Positions 13,139 to 24,902 of a stretch of DNA of 64,000 nucleotides are shown one piece after another. A model generated the notes under the pieces. That model made no database searches, was not told where the DNA came from, and saw nothing but the letters and a program-made list of their open reading frames with translations. The stretch spans positions 62,001 to 126,000 of the forward strand of contig MSJH02000648.1 in NCBI GenBank assembly GCA_001931875.2, written 5' to 3'. The first letter of the stretch is position 1. Each line of letters begins with the position of its first letter. The position numbers were made by a program, and so were the translations under genes. The DNA is from Byssochlamys sp. IMV 00236. Lineage: Eukaryota > Ascomycota > Eurotiomycetes > Eurotiales > Thermoascaceae.

Positions 13139-13150
13139 CTTGGCGCCAAG
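13139..13150. promoter_or_regulatory. Perfect 12-bp palindrome upstream of the Ca2+-ATPase gene
   Basis: CTTGGCGCCAAG is a perfect palindrome about 226 bp before the predicted start codon at 13376. Its symmetry and promoter position suggest a site for a dimeric regulator. I do not recognise it as a named site, so the role is inference. Confidence 0.3.
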
Positions 13151-13375
13151 TTGGTAGTAAACAAAAACTGTACTTGCTGCTACAGTACATATTGTTTTTG
13201 CACTGCCCCCGAACCAAGACTTACGGTAGAAGAGGCTCCCCCTCCCCAGGGCAAGGCTCTTTTCTGTTATAATTCTGCCTACATCGCAAATGTTATAAAC
13301 TTCCATGGGTGATCATTTCCAATATCCTCGTCATCTCTGCAGATACGCCCGTTCCGACTATATCCACCAGCAAGT

Positions 13376-16300
13376 ATGGCGGACGGAAACGATCAAAGCG
13401 GACCGCTGCGTCCTCCCGTCATATTTATCAACACAGAGGTAATTTCTCTTACAGTTAATGGAGAACCTACTATCTATGATACTGATTTCCGACCAGCAGC
13501 TCTCGCCGCCCTCGGAATTACCCACTAGTCCTGATGTGGGATCTCCAACTCGGCCAGATACCAATGATGGCAGCCGGCTGACGGTCCATCATGCATACTC
13601 TCCTACTGTGTCTTCGCTAGATGGAGAGACCCTACGCTCGAGATCGGGCTCTTTTAATTCAACGGCGGATACAGTTGGGAGGTCGAGAGCCGGATCGAAC
13701 GCAAACCATTCTATAAATGTTGCTTATGACGATGTATCTCTCTCAGAGGCGCTGGCACCAGATCATCGCAATGAGAAGGACTTCCATGTGGAAGATAACA
13801 AGTTTGCCTTCTCTCCCGGTCAACTTAACAAGATGCTGAATCCGAAGTCTTTGGCGGCTTTTCAAGCGTTGGGAGGGCTGAATGGCCTGGCACGTGGGCT
13901 CAGAACCGATCTCGATGCAGGCTTGTCGGTTGATGAAGGCCGGCTGGAAGGCTCCATCAGTTTCGAAGAGGCCACCGATCTGAAAACATTCAAGAGCACA
14001 GCTGACCACGAACTAAAATCCACCAACAACCAAGTGACTGGTGCTGTCTCGGATTCCCAGTTCGTGGATCGGATCCGTATCTTTGGCCGCAACAGATTAC
14101 CTGAACGGAAGGGCGCGGGATTTTTTAAATTATTTTGGGACGCCTATAACGATAGAATCATCATTCTCCTCACCATTGCCGCTGTCGTGTCGCTTTCGCT
14201 GGGCGTATATGAGACAGTCGACGAAGGGTTCGGTGCTGATTGGATTGAGGGTGTTGCAATTTGTGTTGCGATCTTAATTGTCACGACGGTTACTGCGGTA
14301 AACGACTGGCAGAAAGAGCGACAATTTGCAAAACTGAACAAGCGAGTAAGTCAGATATGGCGAAGAGTACCAATGGATGCTGACTAGTCCAGAAAAATGA
14401 CCGCGAAGTCAAAGTTATTCGCTCAGGCAAGTCAGTCTCGATATCGATATATGATCTCACCGTTGGAGATATTCTCCACCTCGAGCCTGGAGATGCTGTT
14501 CCCGCGGATGGTGTCTTTGTCTCCGGCCATGGTGTGAAATGCGATGAATCCTCGGCGACTGGAGAGTCAGATCAGATGAAAAAGACCAGTGGACACGAAG
14601 TCTGGAAGCGGATTCAGGAAGGGACTGCCAATAAGAAACTCGACCCTTTTATCCTCTCCGGTAGCAGAGTTCTTGAGGGTGTCGGCACTTGCTTGGTGAC
14701 CAGCGTTGGCCCGAATTCTTCATACGGCCGCATCCTGCTCTCATTGCAGACCGAAAATGATCCCACGCCGCTTCAGGCTAAGTTGGCAGGTTTGGCAGAT
14801 TGGATTGGTGGCCTTGGTACAGCGTTAGTATTGTTGACACGTCGATATTGCAACAGCAGGCTGACACAGAATGTAGGGCCGCCGGTCTCCTGTTCATTGT
14901 GCTTCTCATCAGGTTCTTAGCGGAGCTTCCCGGAAACCACTCTAGCCCAGCCGTCAAGGGCAAAGAGTTTGTTGATATCCTAATTACTGCAGTCACAGTC
15001 ATTGTGGTCGCTATTCCAGGTTAGTTTCTTGGTTTGTGTGCAAGTATACAGCTAGCTGATAATCAACGCCAGAGGGCCTCCCGTTGGCTGTCACTCTTGC
15101 CCTAGCATTTGCTACGACACGCATGGTAAAAGAGAATAACCTTGTGCGGGTGTTGCGAGCATGTGAGACGATGGGAAATGCTACTGTGGTTTGTTCTGAT
15201 AAGACAGGAACCCTCACCCAAAACAAAATGACGGTTGTAGCTGGAACCTTGGCTCGAGGCGAGAGCTTCAGCGAAGTTGGATCCGACAAGGATGGTCAGA
15301 CATCTACGATGACCGCGCCTGAGTGTTTCAAGTCCTGCTCAGGGTCTGTCAAAGCACTGATAACCAAGAGCATTGCTCTCAACTCTACTGCGTTTGAAGA
15401 GGAAAGGGAAGGCCGCATGGAGTTCGTCGGTAGTAAGACCGAAGTGGCTCTATTGCAGATGGCCAAAGACTACCTCGCTATGGACGCCGCCGAGGAGCGA
15501 GCAAACGCTGAGATAGTCCAGTTGATACCATTCGACTCTGCACGGAAATGCATGGGTGTCGTCTATCGCGAGCCATCGGCCGGTTACCGATTGCTCGTTA
15601 AGGGGGCTGCTGAACTGATGCTGGCTCCCTCCACCGCCGTTCTGGCGGGATTGAGCGAGGGCAATGTCGCGACGGAACCGCTTTCGCAGGAGACTAGACA
15701 ATACACCCTTGACACGATCAACTCTTATGCAAACGAATCGCTTCGAACCATTGGAATGGTGTACCGAGATTTCCCAAGCTGGCCGCCTAAAGGCGCTCGA
15801 ACTCTTGAAGACGACCCTTCAGCAGCGAACTTCGAGGATGTCTTCAGAGAAATGACTTGGTTGGGTGTTGTTGGAATCAAGGATCCGTTGAGACCGGAGG
15901 TACCAGCAGCTATCAGGAAGTGTAATAGTGCCGGAGTCCAGGTGAAGATGGTTACAGGTCCGTATGCCTAAAATTTCATATTGTGTGATCGTCTTTGGGA
16001 ACTAATCAGCTGCCACTTTAGGTGATAACCTGGCCACTGCTGCTGCGATTGCTAAGTCTTGTGGTATCAAGACAGATGATGGCATCATCATGGAAGGTCC
16101 CAAGTTCCGACAACTTTCAGATGAAGAGATGGATAACGTCATCCCACGTCTCCAAGTTCTAGCTCGCTCCTCGCCCGAGGACAAGCGCATTCTAGTTGCA
16201 CGACTTAAGCATCTTGGTGAAACTGTTGCGGTCACTGGTGACGGTACCAACGATGGCCCTGCTCTTAAGACAGCCGATGTCGGGTTTTCCATGGGAATTG

Positions 16301-17454
16301 CTGGCACGGAGGTTGCGAAGGAAGCGAGTTCGATTATCCTCCTTGATGACAACTTCAGTTCTATAGTTACGGCGATCGCATGGGGTAGAGCCGTCAATGA
16401 TGCCGTCGCCAAGTTCCTTCAGGCAAGCTTACTCACCAGACCTTCTTGGGATCTTTCTAACATATACTAGTTTCAAATCACGGTCAATATTACTGCGGTA
16501 GCCCTTACTTTTGTGTCCGCCTGCTACAGTAACTCAAACCAGAGTGTCTTGAACGCAGTGCAGTTGCTTTGGGTCAATCTGATCATGGATACATTTGCTG
16601 CGCTGGCCTTGTAAGTCTCCTGCTCGGACGTTACACTGGGGATTCATCTGACTTTCTCTAGGGCGACTGATGGTCCGACCGACACGATCCTGGACAGAAA
16701 GCCAACACCAAAGAATGCTTCGCTCTTCACGATGACGATGTGGAAAATGATCTTAGGTCAAGCAATCTATCAACTGGCTGTTACTTTCGTCCTATTCTTC
16801 GCTGGTGGCCAAATCCTTGGATACGATCTCAGTGATTCCCACAAACAACTTGAACTCAACACTATAGTCTTCAACACCTTTGTGTGGATGCAGATATTCA
16901 ACGAATTCAACAACCGGAGACTTGACAACAAGTTCAACATCTTTGAAGGAATGTTCAAGAATTACTGGTTCCTTGGTATCAATTGCATCATGATCGGTGG
17001 TCAGGTCATGATCATCTTTGTTGGTGGTTCTGCCCTGAAAGTGACGCCGCTGAGCGGGCCTCAATGGGCTATCTGCATCATCTGTGCCTTGTGCTGTCTT
17101 CCTTGGGCTGTCGTCCTCAGGATGATCCCGGACAAACATTTCGCAGTCGTCTTCAATTTTGTGCTAAAATGCACAAAGTTCGTTCTGAGACCGGTTCTGA
17201 AGGTGCTCAAGGTTGTCTTTACTCCAATCGGCCGTGGCATTCATGCCATAGGATCTTCGCTGAAACGAATCACACTGCGACTCTTCCGCAAGGACACTGT
17301 TAAGAATCCTAGCGTTGTGGATGAAGAGGCTACAGCTCTCACTGATATGAGTCGACTCCCGACCCCTTCTTCTCGACTTCAGACTCCTGCTTCAGGTCCA
17401 CCAATGACGCCTCCGACGACAGCTGTTCCTCCAATTACTGTTACCGCCGTTTGA
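13376..17454 (+). CDS. PMC1-type P-type Ca2+-ATPase (P2B, vacuolar/plasma-membrane calcium pump)
   Basis: Eight predicted exons, 13376-13438, 13497-14345, 14393-14823, 14877-15019, 15073-15957, 16022-16422, 16471-16610 and 16662-17454, give 1234 residues. Family motifs are intact: the actuator loop with SATGES, the phosphorylation loop [13 protein letters not shown] (Asp about 538), the nucleotide-domain KGAAE, the hinge [12 protein letters not shown], and the M4 segment [20 protein letters not shown] pairs lie before the actuator and after the hinge. Fungal Pmc1-type pumps use ATP to move cytosolic Ca2+ into the vacuole and are usually induced by calcineurin-Crz1. There is no long C-terminal calmodulin-binding domain; the tail is Pro/Thr-rich. 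Intron 6 (16423-16470) starts with GC, not GT, yet is required to join FLQ to [11 protein letters not shown] long acceptor choice at exon 2 (13497 or 13500) changes only one Gln. Confidence 0.95.
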
Positions 17455-18422
17455 AGCATGTCATATTCGCATTCTACCGCAGTGTTTCCATGATATGGAC
17501 CCATCTCTCTTTTTTTGATTTTTTTTGCAATCTTGAACTGTACAATAACCCCTGTCTTGTTTTCTTTTTGACCTGGGTCTCTTCTCTCTCTGACGATCTG
17601 ATGCTAAAAGTGGAACGTGTGAAATAGTCTCACACTTCCTTTCATGGTTTTATGCTCATTTACATATGCATAGCGAGGCGTCTTACTGGATAGTGGGACT
17701 GGGATGGCTATTTGAGATTTGCTATATATACAGCTCTTGTAAGATTAGGGTTGGCATTTTGATCTCGAGATATACATCCATGTGCATGAACAGATCAATG
17801 AATTCTTTTACTTAGAAATACATTGAACACAATAGTTTATTTCCCGCACTATGTTACTAGATGAGAGCTCCAAGTACAGTGCCCGCTTGGTTGGTTGGCA
17901 CAGAAGATAATGTGCAATGTAGACACGAGTAGAGCGCCTATGGTACTCGGAAATATTCTGCCTGAGGCCACCAGGCGGCGTCCACCGCCCCGGCGGCACT
18001 CCAGCATCGACCAGCATCAACTCCGCTGTGCTTTCTGCCTCGCGCTCTCAGATTACATCTCCTCCACCTTCTCAATTCCTCCATTCGTCCTCTTCTTGAA
18101 GCGGGGAAGGGTTGCTTCCGATAGACTTGACCCCTTTGAAGCTCACAAGGCAGAAATCCATCCATCTTCTGCCTACGTCCTCGCGTCCCCGTACTCCCCA
18201 CCACGTCACCGTACTTCCCCGCCGAAGTCGACACAGTACCATATACGACTCCGTTGCGATCCCGCTTTGTTACTTCTTTACGTGGCGGGAAACACCTTCT
18301 ACATAACCCGGTCTCCCTCTGCCCACGCCTACGGGTTTCTCGATTGGAACACCCCCTGAGTCCGGACTATCTCACCACCCTGACCCCCCAAGCTCAACAA
18401 CAACAAAGAACTCACGCCCACC
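17455..18422. other. 3' UTR of the Ca2+-ATPase gene and promoter/leader of ArpC5
   Basis: T-rich 3' flank up to about 17800, then a pyrimidine-rich region (18050-18420, many CCTCC/CACC) that fits the promoter and 5' UTR of the next gene. A 154-codon plus-strand ORF at 17895-18359 is low complexity (Pro/Ser/His) and I treat it as chance. Confidence 0.5.
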
Positions 18423-19112
18423 ATGGCCCAAATAAACTACCGTACCATTAATGTCGACGTCCTAGACCCGGAGTCCTCCATCAACTTCCCCATGGAGACT
18501 CTGCTTCCGGGCAATCTCCCCCAGCCGACGACATCCAGCGCCGCGGCGAGCGTTGCGACGCAGGTCCGTCAGATGCTCCGCGGCGGAGACCCGGAGGGTG
18601 CGCTGTCATACGTTCTGGATACCGCGCCGCTGGGCGGCGATGACCGTGCGAAGGAGGTGCACCTGGCGACGGTTATTGAGGTCTTGCAGGGAATTCGACA
18701 GGGTGAGATGACGAGGATCCTCGAGGCAGTGTGTTCAGGGCAGGGTGGTTCGGAGAGGGCAGATTGCTTGATGAAGTATTTGTATGTCCTCGTTTCCAGT
18801 CTTTTTTTTTTGTTATCACTTCTGGCGTCTCTATGCGGAAGCTGTGACGTTCAGATAACGAACGACGTTAGCTGACTGAGAGGTAGGTACAAGGGCATGG
18901 CTGGCCAGCCGGCCAGTAGTGGCGCGCAATCCCCTGCTCGTAAGACAGTTTCGCCCCAGAGCACTGGATTTTCGCAGATCCAAGCTCGAAACCTGGGAGA
19001 AGGTGGCGGTGGTCAGCAGATGAGCGTGCTGCTCAGTTGGCATGAGAAGCTGGTCGAGATCGCTGGAACGGGGTCAATTGTCCGAGTCATGACGGATCGA
19101 AGGACGGTTTAG
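18423..19112 (+). CDS. Arp2/3 complex subunit 5 (ArpC5, p16 family)
   Basis: Exons 18423-18781 and 18887-19112 join in frame to 194 residues. The start INYRTINVDVLDPES and the central MLRGGDPEGALSYVLDTAPLGG match the ArpC5/p16 signature. The C-terminal half, SVLLSWHEKLVEIAGTGSIVRVMTDRRTV, matches the helical end of the subunit. ArpC5 is part of the seven-subunit Arp2/3 complex that nucleates branched actin, needed for endocytic patches and hyphal growth. A Ser/Gly-rich insert after the intron makes the protein somewhat longer than the usual 150 residues, as in other filamentous fungi. The gene lies tail to tail with the NDUFAF5-type gene, 337 bp apart. Confidence 0.92.
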
Positions 19113-19449
19113 ATGCATTAGGGACCTTTCATTGTTTCAACGATGTTGGAAGGACCGCTATCAACTTGTCGTTTTGAAAACTATGGCACATTGTTCTTGC
19201 ACCCACGGTATCAGTGACACCCCGGATGGTGCATCTGGTTTAGACGGTCAGCGCGAGGATCTTATTCTACCAATCACACAAACAACAAACAGGAGATGTA
19301 ATTCTCCATTATCTGATGGATTTCAGCTCCTAGAAAGTGCAGTGCAGATATATTCCCCGTTTTGTTTTCTCCCTCTCTCTATTTTACATATACATAGCGA
19401 CACACAAAAAAAAGGCCAGCTTTTCTATTAGATTCCCTTTGCCTCGGTT
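19113..19449. other. Convergent intergenic region
   Basis: 337 bp shared by the 3' ends of the ArpC5 gene (plus) and the NDUFAF5-type gene (minus). No gene seen. Confidence 0.6.
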
Positions 19450-20588
19450 TCATGATCCGTCGAAACTACCCCCTCCCAATATATCCTTGAGATTCACATC
19501 ACCACTACCCCTCTTCAACGGCTGTGCCTGTCCAGGAGCCTCCTTCCACCCAATCATGAAAATCAACCGGAACGTCGCCGGGATTCCCTGCGCATCCTCC
19601 TCCTTATGTAGCTCTCTATAGATCGCCTCGTTCGCAAGCAACACATCCCGCGAGATGGGACCATGCTCACGGTGCAGAATAGCATTATTCTCCCCCATCG
19701 CCTGCAGGTCCTCCATGAGCGCAAACGTATCAGGAAACTCAACAATGATATCCTCCACATCGACCGTCAACATCTTGAATCCCGCCCGAGTCAATAGACC
19801 GCCAACATCCCGGACATCAGCCAGCGGCGAGATGTGGGGACTGACGCCTCCGCGACGCTCGAGGTCCGCGAGCTGCAGGGACGCGCGCAGCTCGAAGAGC
19901 GTATCACCGCCAAACATGGCCGCGATAAACGGACAGTCTGGTTTCAGGATCGAGTTCACTTGGGCGAGAAGGGAAGGGAGGTCGTTGATCCAGTGGATCG
20001 AGAGGGAGGAGAGTACAGCATCGAAGGTGTTGGGGGCATAGGGCAGAGACTCTAGATCGGGGACCACATCTCGTTGGATATCTAGTTCTTTGTTGAACGG
20101 GAGGTCTGCGTCACGGTATAGGAGGGCCGGAGACGTGTCCACGCAAGTGAGCTTTGAAATCTTGCTGGAGAGAGGTGGTGATGAGGGAGATTCGGGGTCT
20201 GGGTTCGGCGCTGTCAGGGCGCGGGCGATGTTACAGCTATTCGCGCCGAGGTCGAGCACGTTAGGGAACGTTCGTTTGATATCCTGGCAGTATTGAAGCG
20301 TTAGGAACCGACCATAGCAATAAAATGTATCCCGAAAGCCTGGAAAAAAAGAAGAAATACCAGTAACCGTTCGCATAACCGTGTTGCGACTTCATCCTTC
20401 AAATAGTCCACTTTCCGACTCTGCTCGACATTCTGCCCGGCTCTCTCTTTCTGCAAGTATTTCACTTTCCGATTGAACACTTCTAGAGTCGGATTCCCCG
20501 GAGTCTGGATAGCGTAGCTTCGAGATGCTGTGAAAGCCCGCTGGCGGAGCGCGGAGGAGGCCCTTGGGATGAAAGGGCGGAGGGCCAT
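19450..20588 (-). CDS. NDUFAF5-type mitochondrial methyltransferase-fold complex I assembly factor
   Basis: Exons complement(20361-20588) and complement(19450-20283), 353 residues. The first 30 residues are Arg/Ser/Ala-rich without acids (MALRPFIPRASSALRQRAFTASRSYA), a typical mitochondrial presequence. They are followed by VFNRKVKYLQKERA and DEVATRLCERLL, as in the NDUFAF5/C20orf7 family. The SAM-binding motif I is VLDLGANSCN, with further family blocks FDAVLSSLSIHWINDLP and FGGDTLFELRASLQLADLERRGGVSPH. Human NDUFAF5 hydroxylates an arginine of the complex I subunit NDUFS7 during assembly; the fungal protein is likely an orthologue, since Aspergillus-type fungi keep complex I. It diverges from the dynactin gene across about 620 bp, so the two may share a promoter. 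Confidence 0.9.
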
Positions 20589-21212
20589 GGTTTTTTTTAT
20601 TATTATTCTGTTCAAGTCAGACTGTGAAATTTCATTGCATTTTTCCTTTTTTAACAAGTTCCCCTATCAAAGTCAGGAAGAATTGAGCCTTGGGCCAAAC
20701 GGTGGGAATAATCAATCTGCTTTCCGTGACGTCGTTTGATTTTGTTCTGAACTTTCAACGCGGCAGAAAACAAATCGCAGCTCTTTCTCCGCGCTCCACG
20801 ACCCCACGAGCTTTCTGTTCTACAATAATATATCTCAACTGACGACTCTTTTTCGGTTCTTGTTTGAGTTCACTGCTATTTTTATTTTCTCTTGACGGTC
20901 TTCTTGGGGCGAGCCTTCGCAATTTCCTTTCTGTTGTCCCAAGACCGATTATCGAACACGCCGCTTGGTCTTCGCGAATTGAACTTCCCCTGAGATCGCT
21001 GCATACAGCAATTGGTTCAACGCTCGGTTTCCTCAGTTGCAAGACGCGTTATAAGAGTGATTAGTTAGAATAGACGGTGTCGAATCTATAGTGACATCTT
21101 CGTTGGAGCGCTATTTTTGCCCCAGGCGTACGGCAGCCTCGTTCTCCGAAAGATACCGCGCACCATATCATGCAGCTATCGAGCCAGTGATCTTATACAA
21201 CTACAAACCAGA
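20589..21212. promoter_or_regulatory. Bidirectional promoter region, NDUFAF5-type gene / dynactin p62
   Basis: 624 bp between two divergent start codons. Contains TTATTATTATT near the minus-strand gene and mixed pyrimidine tracts. No specific regulator site recognised. Confidence 0.6.
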
Positions 21213-23205
21213 ATGTCGCGCCCGTTTCCCTATACCTACATCTCATGTCCCTGTGCAGATGACCCGATTCCCGATCCATCCTCGAAACGGATATCGAAAG
21301 AGCTCTCTCCGCGCAAGAAAGGCTCGTCGGAAACCCCTCAGTTTGAAGAAGACTCGGACGAAGAAGAGGTTACTTTCGATCCTAGATCGCCTCGTGCCAA
21401 CTTTTCTCTATATCCGCCTGAGCAACTACTCTACTGCGAGGACTGTCACCAAATTAAATGCCCGAGATGTATAACGGAGGAGATTGTGTGTTGGTATTGT
21501 CCGAACTGTCTGTTTGAGACCCCCAGCAGTATGGTGAGGAGTGAAGGAAATAGGTGCGTCTGCTGGATATCTCATTGTGTGATTGTGGTAGACCATAGGC
21601 TGACAGGAGTCCAGGTGTGCGCGGAATTGCTTCAACTGTCCGATATGTACGGCCCCCTTGGCGGTCACGACGTTGGAAAATACTGCTGCGGGGGGTTCTC
21701 ACCAAGGTCCCTGGGTTCTGGCCTGCCAGTATTGTATGTGGACGACTCTCGATATTGGGATCAAATTCGACAAGCCCACCAATATTCGTACTCAGCTGGC
21801 GAAGCTGACAGAAGCTGCTGGCGGGAGGAAGTCGACTCGAGGTATATCTGATATGAGGTCGCCTCTAGCCAGCTTCTCGTCAACCACTGATTTGCCTGTA
21901 ATGGGTGAGAGTGAAGAGGTGGGAAAAGAGTCCAAACCAGTGGATGAGCAACCGCCTCTGGATCCGGATGCTAGGTTCGACGCTTTGAAATCTTTCTACC
22001 GAAACCAGATCGCGGAGACATCGTCTTCTCCTAGCGATCCTCTGGGAACCGACCTTGGAGCTGGATTTTCCTCCCCGAGCGCATTGAACCGTATCATGTC
22101 TCTGTACGCCTCATCTACCTTCGGAGGTCTCTACGGAGCAGGCGGCAAGAAGCCCAAGTCTAAGCCACCAGTCATGAGAGAGGCTCTCCACGCATCAGAA
22201 GGACTGAAGATTCCCAGCCCTGACTTCGAGGAGTCTATCATCAATAGGATGTCGTCGGACGAATGCGGTTGGGACGGCCTGGCTTCAATGGAGCAACGAA
22301 CCTTCCAAGCTCTTGATGCTCGTTTCGTGGAGGACCTTCGACCACTCCCGGTTCAGCTCAGGACGAAACGCTCGAAACGGTGCAAGGCATGCAAGCATAT
22401 CCTTGTCAAGCCCGAGTTCAAGCCGCAGTCAACGCGCTTCCGTATCCGTCTGATTGCTCTCAGCTACATCCCACTCCCTACATTGCGACCTCTCACGCCA
22501 ACTTCCCTCGCAGGAATACCCCTATCACCAACCGTCGCGCCTCCTGACCTGGACGCCCTGCCACCTCTACGGCCCATCCAATACCTCCTAACGTTAAAAA
22601 ACCACATGTTTGACCCTGTCCGAGTCACACTGGCTACGCCTTCTCTAACTCCCGGCCGCGTCGCCACGAAAGTCACCATTCTCTGTCCTCAGTTCGACAT
22701 CGGCGCCAACAGCGACGTCTGGGATGAAGCCCTCCAGGCCTCTACCGCCGGTGACCGCTCCTCACGAGCCGCTCTAGCCGGCTTCGGGACTGAAAAAGTC
22801 GCTGAGGCCGGTAAAGTCTGGGACAAAGGACGGAACTGGACGACCGTCGTTATCGAAATCGTCCCGGGAACCTTACCTGGTTCAAGACACAAGAGGCGTG
22901 GTGGCCACGAGGATAACGACGACCGCCATACCGCCAGTGATGACGGCAATGACAATGATGATGACAATGAGAATGACAATGACAATGACAGCAACAGCGG
23001 CAATAAGGATAATAATAATAATGACGAGGAACTCCGCGAGGACGAAGACGTGCTTGAGATCCCGGTCTTTGTGCGCTTAGAATGGGATACGGAGAATCAG
23101 ATCGAGCAGCCTGTGGGAAAGAACCAGAAGCCTGAGATGGTGAAGAGGGAATTGGCCTATTGGATGGTATTGGGTGTAGGGAGGATTAAAGATGGAGAGT
23201 CGTGA
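21213..23205 (+). CDS. Dynactin p62 subunit (DCTN4 family)
   Basis: Exons 21213-21553 and 21615-23205, 643 residues. The N-terminus carries the multi-cysteine zinc-binding region of the p62 family: YISCPCADD, then YCEDCHQIKCPRC, WYCPNCLF and, across the intron, CARNCFNCPICTAPL, with a later CQYCMW. A pair CKACKHILVKPE follows before the beta-rich C-terminal half (FRIRLIALSYIPLP, YLLTLKNHMFDPVRVTLATP). p62 sits at the pointed end of the Arp1 filament in dynactin, the activator of cytoplasmic dynein, which drives nuclear migration and early-endosome transport in hyphae. Near the C-terminus there is an Asp/Asn-rich low-complexity insert encoded at about 22905-23030. The start is the first ATG in frame with the family N-terminus. 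Confidence 0.93.
22905..23030 (+). repeat. GAY/AAY-rich low-complexity tract coding Asp/Asn in dynactin p62
   Basis: Imperfect repeats of GACAATGA-type units encode a run dominated by Asp, Asn and Glu within the otherwise conserved C-terminal half. Such tracts vary in length between species and probably form a surface loop. Confidence 0.75.
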
Positions 23206-23939
23206 TCTTTTTTTTTGTGTTCTTTTCTTGCGATCTCTAGCCATGATACCAATAGATATAGTTAGCGACAATCAATGTTTCTTCCTTCCAAGTTTTCTTA
23301 TTTTCTTGACCGTGTGCCCCATGGAGATTGGTGTGTGCGCGGTGCGGCCCATGGTCTATTAGGTATATATACGTAATAGGACGACTTTCTAGAATGATTG
23401 ATTACCTTGCTCCAATCGATAGATTAAAGCTTAAATGAAGACAAGAAAAGAAAGTTGAAAAGAAAAAAAGGCTACACGCCTCGTTGGTTTTTGATTTCAA
23501 GGAAGAAGTACCAGTACACCTTGATCTGATCGCAGGGTCAATGTGCAAGGACACGACGACAATGGACATGACATGCTAAACTTTGGGCAGGAGAGGGATA
23601 TATGTGAATTTTGTGCGTGCAGATTGCGTAGTTTTCCTTTTTTGTGCTTTTTGCTCAAAGTTTCATGTTTCATTTCAAACCGCGCCAAAACCAAACCCGG
23701 GTTTTTTCACATATATCCCACGTCCCCGACCAGACCAGACCATCGAACCGCCCCGAACGCTTCATTTAGAGAGAAGAAAAGAAAGGAAAAGAATAGAATT
23801 AAAAAAAAAAAAAAGGAAAAAGAGGCCCCCCTTTCCTGAGAGTTTTCCCATTTTCTTTGTGTTCTTCATTTCCTTTCTTCTCCTCCCTTTTATTGAATTG
23901 TTTCCGTCATTTCACCCCAACAAGCCCTATCATCCGAAT
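23206..23939. other. Convergent 3' flanks of dynactin p62 and eS7 genes
   Basis: 734 bp with T- and A-rich runs, including a poly-A tract near 23800-23814. Contains UTRs; no gene seen. Confidence 0.6.
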
Positions 23940-24902
23940 CTAGTAGTCGGCAACGCTGCTCTGGGGGAACTCGAAAACGACGTTGCGGCCGGTCAGTCTT
24001 CGGTAGACCTCACCGTAGGCGTCGAGGCGGTGGTCAACACCACCACGCTCCTTCTCGTCGAGGATGACCTTGAGGACCTTGCTGCCGTCCTCCTTGGTGC
24101 GGACGCGCTTGCCGACGATCTCGACGGGGTAGACAACGTCGGTCAGGATGGCGTCGTGCACGGCAGTGAGAGTGCGAGAGCGAGGACGCTTCTGGGTGAG
24201 CTTGGAGCGCGAGGTGGTGGAGCGCTTGGGACGGGGCAGGATGCGGCGCGAAGCAATGAAGAGGACCTGGCGGTCGGAGAACTTCTTCTCGAGCTCACGG
24301 GTCAGGCTGAAGTATACGTTAGTTACTTTGTCTCCCCCGGAGTAAGCCACTCTTTGTGTGCGTGGCTTTCTTCTCTTTTCATGGAGTGTGCATACCGCTG
24401 CTGGATCTTGTGGAAGCCCTGGAGGAGAGGGACGGGGACGAAGATGGCGATGGCCTTCTTGCCGTGGCCGACCTCGATCTGTAACAAAAAATTGCTAGTC
24501 AGATAATAGTCCTTCGAAAATGCAATATTTCTCCCCCCGAGATTGAGAAGACAGTGATCCCTAGGACTGATAGAATCCCATGACCATGCCTCAATACGGT
24601 GCCGTAGGCCCTCCGCACAAAAAAATAACGTTCTCAATGTCCGCGGGCGTGATTCTCTCCAATTGCGCTCCCCACAATCACATTGATATCGTTCGTTCCT
24701 CCTCGCAAATTCCAGGGGGAAAAGAAGTAATGGACTCTCTTCTTACCTCGCGAGCAGAGACGAACTGCAGGGGCCTGAGGGAAGCCTTCAGGTCCGTGGT
24801 GTTGCTCTCCAGGTCATAGAGAGCGTTGGCCAACGCGGTCTCCAGCTCGGAGGGGTTCTGCCTCGACGAGGAGTTGTGCGCGATCTTGTTGAGGGCAGCC
24901 AT
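23940..24902 (-). CDS. 40S ribosomal protein eS7 (Rps7)
   Basis: Three exons on the minus strand, about 24747-24902, 24396-24478 and 23940-24306, giving about 201 residues. Recognised from [69 protein letters not shown] and the C-terminal [30 protein letters not shown]. eS7 is a eukaryote-specific small-subunit protein. Intron 1 is about 270 bp, several times longer than the others in this window, a common trait of ribosomal-protein genes. The exon 1 boundary may be off by one base. The gene ends tail to tail with dynactin p62. Confidence 0.96.

Larger units (their letters stand above)
8984..13375. other. Long gene-poor interval upstream of the calcium ATPase
   Basis: 4.4 kb without a convincing gene. 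A CA repeat lies at about 9565-9587, and there are AT-rich patches at 10700-11300 and 11500-11800. Short ORFs of up to 124 codons occur on both strands, but none resembles a known family or shows a plausible exon chain. A minus-strand ORF at 12667-12888 (73 codons) is the least bad candidate, yet its flanks are full of stops. The last part (13100-13375) is the Ca2+-ATPase promoter and 5' UTR. Confidence 0.5.

Noticed and set aside
17895..18359. 154-codon ORF upstream of ArpC5
   Set aside because: Low-complexity, in pyrimidine-rich promoter sequence; no family match.
23583..24506. 307-codon plus-strand ORF antisense to eS7
   Set aside because: Antisense shadow; eS7 on the minus strand is beyond doubt.
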